A DNA stretch of 64,000 nt from Acephala macrosclerotiorum (taxonomy: Eukaryota; Ascomycota; Leotiomycetes; Helotiales; Mollisiaceae): the NCBI GenBank assembly GCA_014904845.1, contig MU119239.1, positions 248,001-312,000 on the forward strand, written 5' to 3'. A program made the position numbers and the translations under genes. Below, one piece after another: positions 43,409 to 53,440 of the stretch; position 1 is the first letter of the stretch, and every line of letters starts with the position of its first letter. The notes below the pieces were generated by a model. That model searched no databases. It had not been told where the DNA came from and was given only the letters and a program-made list of their open reading frames with translations.

Positions 43409-44564
43409 GATACGCGTGTAGAAGTCAAACTCAGCAAAGAAGAAAGTACAGTAGCATCTCCCTCATATACTTCCCAGATAGGCTGCTCGCGAAAAAACCA
43501 TGGGGGAGAAAACCCCACGCTGCCCCCACCCCATGGGATAAATATGGGTAGAGTTTTTTTTTATATTTCCTCTACAAAGCTTTATAAGGCCCTATATAAA
43601 AATAGATTTTTATAAATTTGTATCAAGTTTTTTATTAATTTTAAAAAATAAAACTTAAAATTAAAGTTTTAAAATTATTTAAATTTTAAATATTTAAAAT
43701 TAACCGTATACAACTTTCTTTGCACGGTCGTAATTTTTTTTTTTTTTTAATTTTGTATTTTTATATATTTATACAAAAGCTTAGCACTTTATAAAGCTCC
43801 CACAAAATCCATGGGAAGAATTATAAATAAAGGAATAATATATTTTTACTCTATGGGGGACCCGTGGGTGGGGGAAAATCTTGAAACCCCATACCATGGG
43901 TCCCCCACAAGCAGTCTACTCCCAGATCCTTAATCACGTACTTGTAGCAATTTACCCGGATTCCACTCTCAGATTCATCGTTTATCATAAGTGGTTATCA
44001 ATCTTCCAAGCTGCTTCTTTTAGATACTTTGCCGTTCCGCGTTCCCAGGACTAATTTGTTAAGTTTAATATTTTATCGAATCATATTTCGTGTTTAGGTC
44101 CTAGTTCCGGTATTGGTTGCTGATATAGAGATCGGCAGTGAATGCATGACCGATTAGGCAAGTCGTTTAAATACCCTCGGCACAGGGATGCGAGGAATAA
44201 AGTCTCCTTCCGCTTGTTGTCTATGCCGGTGGATGTAGATCGGATTGTTCCAGAAGGGGAGGGTAGTTAAGAGGATGGGAAGATTGATAGAGGCTTGATG
44301 TACTTGAAGACTGATAAAGAAGGTAAGAGAAGTGCCGGGACCCATGTATTGATTTATTCGGCTCGCTTCGCTTGGCGAAAGGGCACGTGCATGATTCAGG
44401 GGTAAAGGGGGAGAGGTATCTTGGCTTAGAAGGGGTAAGGCGGCAAAAAGCTTGCAGCAACTACATTGAGGCGAAGTACATGGCGCCCTTCGGAACATAT
44501 GACATCCTATAAACAAGACCGAGCTTTTATGTAACGTTCCTTCATTCTCTCACAACCTCGAATT
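43409..44564. other. Intergenic with inverted-repeat element
   Basis: Promoter side of the sedolisin, then the AT-rich inverted repeat (43498-43911), then about 650 bp with short frames on the minus strand that show no features. Confidence 0.4.
43498..43911. repeat. AT-rich element with GC-rich inverted ends
   Basis: The left end (CCATGGGGGAGAAAACCCC ... CCCCCACCCCATGGG) resembles the reverse complement of the right end (CCCCCACCCACGGGTCCCCC, CCATGGTATGGGG). The interior is strongly AT-rich with no ORF. Arms are imperfect. A degenerated MITE-like insertion beginning about 90 bp upstream of the sedolisin ATG is the best reading. Confidence 0.5.
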
Positions 44565-46130
44565 CGTCGCCGTTTCGATGGGAAGCCCGAACATCAGGAC
44601 TCCAGTAATCAAGAACAGAGCACCGCTCGCGTAGACGGGAGTATTCGTTAATACTCCGGTTTAACTTGAGATCGCGGGGGCTGCCATGCCACAGACGTAT
44701 CCGATCATCGAGCAGAATCAATTTGCTGTTGCGCGAATTGTTGACGGGAAGGATTCGGGTTTGTGGGCATACTATTCAAAATCAGTGACTGTTTCATGCT
44801 TGAGCAAGACACTCTTACCTGAATGGCGAACATGAAGTTGATGACGATGGTCACAGTGCAATTTACTGCGCTTGTCAGCTCAACAGTCCTCAAATGGTAG
44901 GCTCTCACTTACTTCCAACAACAGCCTCTTTCGTGCTCGCAAGCGTGCTCACAAAGAGGAATACGCCGCTCAGTACTGTCCCCAGAGCCATGCTGTATCT
45001 GCACCCCAAGCGAGTGTCGACCGCCAGCCGGCAATGATTGGTCCTGGTACCATGCAGGCTGCGATGTAGCAGTACTGTCTGTATGTTGAAGAAGTGGAAC
45101 AGTCGTAGCTGATTGCCTTGAATTTTGCTTACAAGTACAGTGGCAGAAACGAAGATATAATGGGTATGCAATTCCCACAGCCGCCCAGATCCACATCACG
45201 AGGGGTGTTTGCAGAGCGAGCTTTGGCTTCCCGAGAAGTGGCTTCAGTCGAGTCCAAGAGAGTTCCTTGAATTGTGCTAGAAAGAACTCTCTGAAAGTCC
45301 TGTGGTGGCGCAATTTTGGACTTGCTGTACTTATCATTGATAGCGCGCATGTGTTCGATTGTCAAGTTGCATGGCCTTTTCGATTACTTGGCGATGCAGG
45401 GGATCACCTTAAGGGCTTCCTCGTCTCATCGGCGTGATAGAAGGAAGGATAGTGACTCAGGCAGACGGAAGAGGAAGGTTCGAAACCCAGCGAAGACTAT
45501 AACAATACACTGACAGTAAAAAGTGTATATCTCCAGCCCATATTGTCTACCTTCGAACAGACGTTCGAGACGGTCATGTCGCAGGAAAATTTCTCGACAA
45601 AGGCCCAGGCAACGAGCTTTAGAAAGTCAACCACGTCGTCCTTGTCAGTTGGAAATAATACTTACTACATCGATGACTGCTCCAATTGCTTACCATGTCG
45701 AGAGGATAGTGAGCAGATTGTACTCCGCGCTCGGCATAAACTCGAGATAAATTGTCGCAGCGATTGGGACATTGTCGCCGGATGCAAAGCCTACCATTGC
45801 GAATAGAGCGCCATATCCCGCACTGGCTACCTCCACACCCACCACAAAGTCAACCCCTGAGGCTCCGAACACCCCCAACACCACCATTACCCGAAGCATT
45901 TTGCTCTCTCATCGAGCAAGGAGCAAAATACATTTTCGTCCCCACAGTGTGGAAATCCCAAGACTGCAGAGAGAAAGAATGGAAGCATAGGAAGGATAGT
46001 GAGAGGATCTTATCGATAGTGTGGTTACGACGAGGGCGTTTGAGCAGAATTGGGTGGTGGTGTTTCGTAATGTTGGAGGAGAGGAAGAGGGATATTTTGG
46101 GAGAAGTCAAGTTATAATGCCTTTCAAAGG
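44565..46130 (-). pseudogene. Remnant of an MFS transporter (SV2/sugar-porter-like)
   Basis: Minus-strand fragments in order but in different frames. First, GYGALFAMVGFASGDNVPIA with AATIYLEFMPSAEYNLLTIL, a transmembrane portion typical of fungal MFS proteins of the synaptic-vesicle type. Then FREFFLAQFKELSWTRLKPL with WIWAAVGIAYPLY. Then SMALGTVLSGVFLFVSTLAS. Finally TPVYASGALFLITGVLMFGL with PIETA, the usual C-terminal helix. Several frameshifts and stops separate them. No start or intact frame of normal length (about 500 aa) exists. Boundaries are approximate. Confidence 0.65.
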
Positions 46131-46663
46131 GCAATTGATGAGGTGTGATTGGAAGTAGCAGGTTAAGATTGTGGAGGTGAAGGACGTAGATGAGATTCTG
46201 AGGGATGCAGAGGTGTGGAGTGTCAGGGAGGATATTTCGAGCCCCGATTGGTATTTGAAGAGATGAAGAACATTCTCAGGGATGGAAAGGAGGGCTTTCA
46301 AGGCATTTTTCATTGAAAAAGGAGCTCTTTATATCTTGATCTTGAGGCGGGGTTAAGCATTTCGATATCCACTTTAAATCCATTCCATGTCTTGCATCTC
46401 ACTTAAGCAAAAAAATTTGTTCGATAGTCCATCGCCTGTATAGCAACCATAAAACGCGGTTATATCAGATACTTATCGAATGAACTCAGTATCGGAAAAC
46501 AATATATAGTAGCTTTTCCAAGAAGAGAATGTCCAAGTAAAATGCGGGGTAGGTTTGCCGATTCCCGAGATCAACGAATGTGGGGGCAGCTACCTCGACA
46601 TCACGCACTCCCGTTCTACATTTTCTTTTTCAATTCTCTTTAAGTTCAATTCAAATCAGAATC
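46131..46663. other. Intergenic, nothing recognised
   Basis: About 530 bp between the MFS remnant and the oxygenase gene; the last 100 bases are pyrimidine-rich leader (TTTTCTTTTTCAATTCTC). An in-frame upstream ATG at 46580 could extend the oxygenase by 28 residues. Confidence 0.35.
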
Positions 46664-47834
46664 ATGGCGACAGAGACTCAAACCCGCACAGGAACCTCAG
46701 AAACACTCACCTTCTCGACCCTCCCACCATTCCCATCAGACATCCCGACTGCCCCACTTCACAGACTCTCGCTCTCAAAACTCCGAGATAATACCTCAGA
46801 ATCAGATCGTTTGTTCTCATCGTGTAAAGATCTAGGATTCTTCTATCTCGATCTCCGCTCCGACAGCGAGGGAGAATCGCTTTTAAGTGACGCCGATGAA
46901 CTCTTCAAACTCGCACCGAAACTGTTCGACCTCGGACGAGAAGAGCTCCAGAAATATGACTACAAGTCTCAGGGTAGCTATATGGGATATAAAGGCTTCG
47001 GATCCGCTGTCGTAGACGAAAAGGGGAATTTGGACAGGAACGAGTTCTACAATGTCCGCTCCACTTCCAATCTCCCCGCACCTGCTGAAAATCAGTGTTT
47101 AGATCCCCAAAGATGATTTCCTCGGCATCAGCTCAAAATCGTTCGCTCACCCACAAATACTTCACGACCACAAGCGCCTCATAACATCCTACATGCGCAC
47201 CTCCCACTCCCTCGTCCTCCTCATTCTCCGCCACTTGGAGCAACACTTGCATCTTCCAGCCGAAACCCTCACATCACTCCATAGACAGATGGAAGTATCA
47301 GGCGACCAAGTCCGCTTCGTAAAATCGCCACCCCAACCCCCCTCAGACCAACGCACCGCCCTAGGAAAACACACCGACTTCGGCTCCATAACAATCCTCT
47401 TCAACCGTCTCGGCGGCCTCCAAATCCTCCCTCCTCCCTCCCTCACTCCACCTGGCCAATCCCCACAATGGACATACGTAAAACCGCTCTCAGGACATTG
47501 TATCGTCAACCTTGGCGACGCGATGGTGAAATTCACAAATGGGTTGTTGAGAAGTAATATCCATCGTGTTGTGAGTCCGCCTGGAGAACAGGCCAGGGAA
47601 ACGAGGTATAGTTTGGTGTATTTTTCGAGGCCGGAGGATCAGGTTGTACTTAGGAAGTTGGAAGGTGGGGATGTCATTCCGGAGTTGGGGGAGGGGGTGG
47701 GTGAGGGGGTGGAGGAGGGGTTTAGTGCCAAGGAGTGGATTCTTTTACAGGCTATGAGGTTGAGGAATGTGAAGGAGGGGATGAGTGATGAGGAGAAGAA
47801 GAGGCTTTGGGAGGAGACTGGGAGGGGGAAGTGA
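46664..47834 (+). CDS. 2-oxoglutarate-Fe(II) oxygenase (isopenicillin N synthase-like family)
   Basis: Two exons, 46664-47053 and 47103-47834, joined by a 49-bp GT-AG intron (donor GTCCGC, weak; acceptor TTTAG), giving 373 aa. The DIOX_N-type N-terminal part includes CKDLGFFYLDL and SYMGYKGFGS. The catalytic double-stranded beta-helix has the iron triad HTD in ALGKHTDFGSITILF and the distal His in LLRSNIHRVVSPPG; the 2-oxoglutarate-binding Arg-x-Ser is in TRYSLVYFSRPE. The 3' exon continues with a Gly/Glu-rich segment that is unusual for the family. Such enzymes hydroxylate or desaturate small molecules; the substrate is unknown. I chose the ATG at 46664 because homologous sequence starts close to it. 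The frame is clean. Confidence 0.88.
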
Positions 47835-48047
47835 GTATTTGTCATGATTTGGATGAATATGTACGAAGTGAATGTGAGGAGAAATCTCAATTGCTGCCGC
47901 ACTCGCTCCGCTCAATGTTCCAAAAGGCAGGGCGCGCGAAATATACACCAAAGCAGCAAATCATATCAGACAATCAACGCTTTCTCAATATCCCACCTGA
48001 CCATGGGCATTGGCTTCAACTCCAAAGTGCCAAGCTATCTTAGACAA
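47835..48047. other. Short intergenic gap between convergent genes
   Basis: 213 bp holding the 3' ends of the oxygenase (plus) and dehydrogenase (minus) genes. Nothing else seen. Confidence 0.4.
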
Positions 48048-49332
48048 TTAAAACTCAATCAACACCTTCAAAGCTTCATGCTTCGATGCTGCACCAAAAG
48101 TACTATATGCGGCCTCCATATCCTTGAAAGCGAATTCTGCACGAGCAAAGTTAACCCGCGCCCACCTCCCATGTGGATTGAATTCGGTTCTCAACTCACT
48201 ATGTGTAATCAACTTCGAAGGATCCAACTTCCCAGACAACGCCAGCTTCAACAACATCGGTGTAGTGACGGTATCGACGAGGCGGGTTGTAATTGCTGCA
48301 GAGGTCAGCAAGACATTCCATCGAAGCAGTGGTACGTACCAATGTTCTGTGCCCAGAGATTCTCCAGATGAAGATCAACCTTTGTTCCATGTACTCCAAC
48401 ATTGGCAATCACTCCTCCAGGAGCCACAAGATTCTGGCAGAGCTCGAAACTTTGTGGTACACCAACAGCTTCAATCACAGTATCGCATCCCTTCCCATCG
48501 GTCAAAGCCTTGACAGCTTCCTCGGCCTTCCCATCCGTTGGATCAATAGTATGATGTGCTCCAAGAGTCTTCGCGACTCTCAACCGATTCGCATCCATAT
48601 CGATCACGATGATCGTGGAGGGCGAGTAGAGCTGGGCTGTAATCATGGCAGCCAGTCCAACAGGACCTGCACCGACAATCACGACGGTGCTTCCTGGCTG
48701 GACTTTGCCATTGAGGACACCGCATTCGAGACCGGTAGGAAAGATATCGCTTAGCATAACCAATGCAGCTTCGTCGGCTCCTTCGGGTATAGGGTACAGA
48801 GAGGAATCGGCATGAGGGATTCGGACGTATTCAGCCTGTGTGCCATCGATTGTATTTCCGAGAATCCAGCCTGCAGATGTCAGCGTTGCCACGACTTGAG
48901 GGGAAGAGACTCACCTCCAGTGGTACAATGAGAGTACATTCCCTTGCGGCAGTATTCGCAACTGGCACAAGAGCAGATACAAGAAATCAAAACATGCTCT
49001 CCCTTCTTGAATCCGCGAACAGATTCTCCAATCTCATCAATTATGCCAACACCTTCATGACCAAGAATTGTACCTTCCTTGCACGTTGCAACATCCCCTT
49101 TGGCGATATGCAGATCCGTCCCGCAGATTGTCGACTTGGTAAGCTTGACAATTGCATCCGTTGGCTGTTTGATCGTAGGAACAGAACGCTCCACTAGCTT
49201 GACATCCCCTACTGATCGATACACAAGAGCCTTCATTGTGGAATAGAGTGCTGTGCGGATTGGTGGACGAAAGATATCACCATGCGAGAGGTGTCGTACT
49301 GTTCTGAAGGTTTGCATCTTGGTGTCGGTCAA
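48048..49332 (-). CDS. Zinc-dependent alcohol dehydrogenase (MDR family)
   Basis: Three exons, 49332-48915, 48870-48340 and 48295-48048; GTGAGT...GCAG and GTACGT...GCAG introns; 398 aa. The catalytic zinc site shows Cys in STICGTDLH and His in GHEGVG; the structural zinc lobe is CSCASCEYCRKGMYSHC. The Rossmann motif VVIVGAGPVGLAA is followed by IIVIDMDANRL, whose acidic residue after the second strand favours NAD(H). Thirty-two residues precede the conserved start MKALVYRSVGDVKL; they are basic and Ser/Thr-rich (FRTVRHLSHGDIF), so a mitochondrial presequence is possible. It is an oxidoreductase of alcohols or aldehydes; the exact substrate cannot be set. All catalytic residues are present and the frame is intact. 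Confidence 0.93.
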
Positions 49333-50640
49333 GGAGGGTGTTTAAAGCTAGAGTACTTTGTGTTACTTCGTGTTCGATTGAGAGAGTGACGGGTGGTGAC
49401 ATGTCCTCGATGTATACTGAGCAGATCATGTTGGAATGCGGGGTCGAAATTCTGACTGGTGATGAGTGGTTGTGGTGAGGTGAGGGGTGGTCTGATCCTG
49501 GACATCGAATGTTTGGATGGATGGATGAGACGAGGCCGACGGCGAGGCTGGGATCACATGATGACTCCACTTTTTGATCAGCTCTCTCTTCGTACCTCTT
49601 CATCATCAACAGTTTAATCAAAAGTTGGCACTAGAGCATCACCCCTCTGCCAACACTTCGATTCCTGTCTACTACCCACAGGCCCTTTAAAATGTTAATT
49701 CCGAGGTGATTATGGCCGTATCTCCAAGGGGTTGCCAGACCAATCACCTGTTCGAGATCGCGATGTTTACTAATCTAGTTAAACACTGGTCATTGCTCAT
49801 TAACATTTAATAGGAGTGTACTATAGACGATCTCTCGCTCTTCACTACAAAGATGCACTGCCTCATTTAATCACGACGCCCTGGAACGAGGACAGCGTGG
49901 TTGGAGTCACACGGGAGCGACAAGCGCATCCGAATCCTTCGAGCTGCAGCCTCAACTACTTTCTTCTCTGATCTGTTTGCAGCCTCCTATCATGTTACTC
50001 CAGTTCAGCCCCGCGAGTTTGTGGCGCTGCTTTTAACTTTCGATTGGTACAGATGCCTTGTAAGACGGCTGGGCAGAACGCCTCCAAATGGCTTAAATTT
50101 GGAAACATCGATTTCTATTCGTTGATTTCTTCAAGTTGTTTCTCCGTCCCGACGGGGAGAAGTTCCCGATACGGAGATTGTTTATTTTCATATGAATGCT
50201 CTCGTGATGGCTTCAATCTGCTTTCTCATCGCAATTTTGAACTGATTGCCTTCAGAATATGCACCGAGGCAACGCAAGTCTTGGGGAAAGTACGGTACAC
50301 GTCCGAGTTGAACATGTCCTTCTGTTTTCCAGCGACGAGGTACAAAAGTTTGACCTCGCGATATAATGCCAGATATCCAATCCGAGAACCTGGTCTCCAG
50401 AGTATTGGCAGCCGGCATGGAGGTTGTGTCTGCTCCTTGTTGATCGACAAGGCACTCCAGCCAGGTTGCCAGTAGCCCTGAGGATCTTGCACAGAGCATG
50501 GATTACTTTGCAGGTCACAAGTGCTATCTACTACGAATCTATAAATGGTGCAGTCGTCCATTCCCTTGGAGAGCTCGTTTCGTCGATGTGTTTCGCTCTC
50601 AGCACGTTACCCAAGGTTCAAATTGTGTTCAATATCGAGA
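49333..50640. other. Intergenic, nothing recognised
   Basis: 1.3 kb. Overlapping short frames of 60-145 codons on both strands near 50044-50561, none with domain signatures or splice logic. No repeats. It serves divergent promoters for the dehydrogenase (minus) and the Cys-rich protein (plus). Confidence 0.4.
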
Positions 50641-51836
50641 ATGGTTGGGATTCCCCATACTTTCAGCATCGTGCTGCTCATAATCTTCACCCTCGGCGAC
50701 GTGCTTGCAATCTCTCCACGTGATGATAGCCTTCCGGATGCAAGCCTGTTCAAATCGAATCAAAATCAGGGCGGCCAGCTCGGCAGCATGCCACTGGATG
50801 GTAGATCATTACTGAGCTCCTGGCTCGGGAAGCGTGGTACTTGTCTTGCTGCAAGTGACTCGCCATGTCCCAGTATGTCTTCCTTCAGTCGGTAGATCCC
50901 CACTGACTTCTTCCAGACCAGAATGACTGCTGCCCAACTGGCGACAACTGCTGCTCTCTCGTCTGCTGCAAATCCAATCAATCATGCTGTGGATCTAGCC
51001 TCTGGTGTGCAGATCCTGGGGACACATGCTGCCAACTTGGAACATGTCCATCTGGATGGGATTGGTAAGAATATCTTGTCGTCTCGCGAATTTCGCTGAT
51101 ATCAATAGCTGCACTCCTGGCACCTGCTATCCAAAAGGTGGACAATGCTGCGGGAACGGATACTATTGCACGCCTGGCAACATCTGCGTCTTGGTCAACG
51201 GACAGCAGAAGTGCTGCACGGATGTTCATTGTACGGTGGTTGCCTCCTCTGGCGTAACGATCACGGCTGGGAATGGAGGGAACAGTCCTTCGACCACAGC
51301 TCCAGCAGTTACGACGCCGATAACAACACCGAGCACCACGACTGCGAGCAGTGCAGCCCCGACTGAAGTTGATGTCTTCATCTGGTATTACTACACAATC
51401 ACCTGGTACATCCACCTTCCCTGCCTCCTAAACCTCACTGACCCCACTTAGGTACTACATCTCCTGGTACTGGACCACAACAACCATCATTCAATCCCCA
51501 ACGATCATCTCAACGTTCAAAGACGTAACAACAACGACAACGATCTCAATTTACGCCTCGAATTCGCTTGAAGCCTCGCAGAGCTTTCTTGATATCTCGT
51601 CCGCATTCTCCTCGCCGACTCCGGCAGCGGCTACGATTCTGCCACCATTAAGTATTACCTCGAGCTTTAGTAGCGAGACTTCAGCTACAGGTAATTCAGC
51701 CGCTTCCGTGGCTAGCTCGTCGTCCTCTGCCAGTACCGGTAACACAAGCGAAGGCGCGACCTTGGGCAGTGGTGTGTGGAGTTTGATGTTGGCTTGCAGT
51801 TGGATTGGGTTTGGTAGCTTGATGTTGTGGCTATGA
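50641..51836 (+). CDS. Secreted Cys-rich, Ser/Thr-rich protein, probably GPI-anchored
   Basis: Four exons: 50641-50872, 50917-51064, 51109-51405 and 51452-51836, all short GT-AG introns (44-46 bp) in phase, 353 aa. The signal peptide MVGIPHTFSIVLLIIFTLGD opens the protein. Exons 2-3 encode a block of closely spaced Cys, many as CC pairs (QNDCCPTGDNCCSLVCC, CGNGYYCTPGNICV, QQKCCTDVHC). A long Ser/Thr-rich stalk follows with TTTxS repeats and a Trp/Tyr-rich patch (FIWYYYTITWYYISWYW). The C-terminus ends in a hydrophobic tail (VWSLMLACSWIGFGSLMLWL) preceded by small residues, as in GPI-attachment signals. I expect a cell-wall or membrane-anchored surface protein. The Cys pattern recalls granulin-like or chitin-binding-like modules, but I cannot assign one. 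No break seen. Confidence 0.8.
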
Positions 51837-52057
51837 GTCTTCCTCTAGCAAGTCTGCTGAGAGCCTGCATATCTATAATGTGAAGGTCATAATTTATTCA
51901 CGAATTTAGCAGTCACGGTCTTTGTTTTATAACATGCTCTTCTTCATCAATTGAGACGGACTTCTTGGAGCAGGTGTCATCAACTGCAAATTACTATATA
52001 ATGTTTGAAACCTCGATAGCCTGATGCTCTACTATGTCTATGCCGGCTAGTGTTGGG
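51837..52057. other. Intergenic, 3' side of the Cys-rich gene
   Basis: About 220 bp, AT-leaning, no feature, up to the left end of the hAT-like element. Confidence 0.35.
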
Positions 52058-52333
52058 CAGCGTGATAAATGATTAGATTAAATTCAATTATGAGGTCTTA
52101 ATCATAATTTAATCAAGATTGTAGCCTAATAATCTAATTTAATCATGAAAATCTAGGTTGAATCATGATTTTCATGATTATTTGATTATAATTATGCTTA
52201 TTTTGTATAGCGATTGAGATTTTCCTCATTAATCTAGATTTTTTTTGGAAAATGCGTTAATCATAATCTAATTTAATCTAATCAAGCTCATCATAATTTG
52301 AATTGATTGACGTGATTTTTTTTGATCACGCTG
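52058..52333. mobile_element. 276-bp hAT-like MITE, same family as the one in the HET gene
   Basis: Starts CAGCGTGATAAATGATTAGA and ends with GATCACGCTG (complement CAGCGTGATC). The ends match the 703-bp element at 17996-18698 (CAGTGTGTTAAATGATTA / CAGCGTGATAAA). The interior is composed of AATCATGATT/AATCTAATTTAATC inverted motifs. The flanking 8 bp are not duplicated (GTGTTGGG versus GCGGGTCA), so the insertion is old or one flank was altered. It sits just upstream of the decayed kinase/HET region. Confidence 0.75.
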
Positions 52334-52409
52334 GCGGGTCATCCAGGCGTCGATGCTGAGTAATTCCCGGAAAGCTGCAAGCTGCTTTCTCTTTGCTCCT
52401 TCGAGACTA

Positions 52410-53139
52410 CGCATTCTAGCTTCATTTCAGTGGATCAGCAAGGCTACCCAATTGTCGACGCTCTGTTCAAGATCTCACAACATTTTCCGAATATGCCAAT
52501 GGACACTGCTACAGCGATCGAGTGTCTCAGGGAAACGTCGCAGCTGGACCTTTAAGTATTCCAGAGAGGACTCAAGCACTCGCCGAAATAAACTCAGGCA
52601 ACCATAAGTCTTTCGACTCTCTTGGTACTCCTATAACATGGGGGAAAATTGGACCAAAACCTTCATTACTACCAGTCGTAGACAACATCCCTCAAGATAG
52701 CCCAGTGTTTCGCTATAAGCAGCATCATCAATTCAATGGTGACGCAATATTACCGTATTTGAAAAGTTCCAGAGTCAAAGAATTCAGCAAAGCCGACTCT
52801 GCTACGGAGGGCTGCTGTATGATGCGCGAGATCCATCCACAGCATCATGGATTTCCTGGTTCCGTGAGACAATTTAGCAAAAATTAGAATTGGAGCTGAG
52901 TTTTGCAGGACACACCTTGCGTCGTCGCAATTCAAGGTCTCCCAAAATATACAGAGTCCATTGAATTCTTCAAGCGGATATGTCTTCAAAGACTAGAGGT
53001 CCCCGATCATCCTCACATGGTGAAGCTGCTAGCCACGTTCAAACAATGCAACAGATTCTATTTGATGCTCCCAGACATCTGGCGCCTGAAATCTCGTTCG
53101 GAGGCACTGGAAAAAGCCTCCAGCAGAATCAAGAAATAG
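52410..53139 (+). pseudogene. Decayed protein-kinase-like segment of a HET-type gene
   Basis: Fragments in more than one frame. A stretch from about 52522 reads PLSIPERTQALAEINSGN and FNGDAILPYLKSSRVKEFSK; in fungal HET-associated kinase-like proteins an ILP start of this kind precedes the kinase domain. A second frame gives FFKRICLQRLEVPDHPHMVK followed by LLATFKQCNRFYLMLP, like the beta-4/alphaC-beta-5 part of a kinase fold (HPHLIKLLATY and YHLLFPWA in relatives). Stops and frame changes lie between them, and no catalytic HRD or DFG is visible. Identification rests on these patterns only. Confidence 0.45.
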
Positions 53140-53149
53140 CTTGAAGATT

Positions 53150-53440
53150 GTACGGATCACCATCCATTATGTCGGTAGCCTCCAGAAGTGCGCCTACCAA
53201 CTCGTGTCCTCGACCTTTATCTCGGAGAGCATACGTTAGCCATCGTGGAACAAACGGCAGAGCAGGCCGATACATTTGTTTGAGCCATTGCTGGGGCGAT
53301 GTAGTCGAGATCCAAGAAGATACAAACCAATCGACGAAACCTACTTGGTCGTGAGCAGTTGTCTCGGGACTTGTCAAGATGCTGGGATCAAGAAGCAACA
53401 TTGCGGTGCAGAAGTTATCAACGTTGAATCCCATCCATCG
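53150..53440 (+). pseudogene. HET-domain fragment
   Basis: LPTRVLD appears in one frame, and NGRAGRYICLSHCWGD (the first HET block) in a second frame about 85 bp later. Normally they are joined within about 30 residues, so at least one indel intervenes. Blocks two and three are not found downstream. It follows the kinase-like remnant directly and probably belonged to the same ancestral gene. Confidence 0.6.

Noticed and set aside
52050..52341. 8-bp target-site duplication around the second hAT-like element
   Set aside because: Left GTGTTGGG and right GCGGGTCA do not match; only the element ends support the call.
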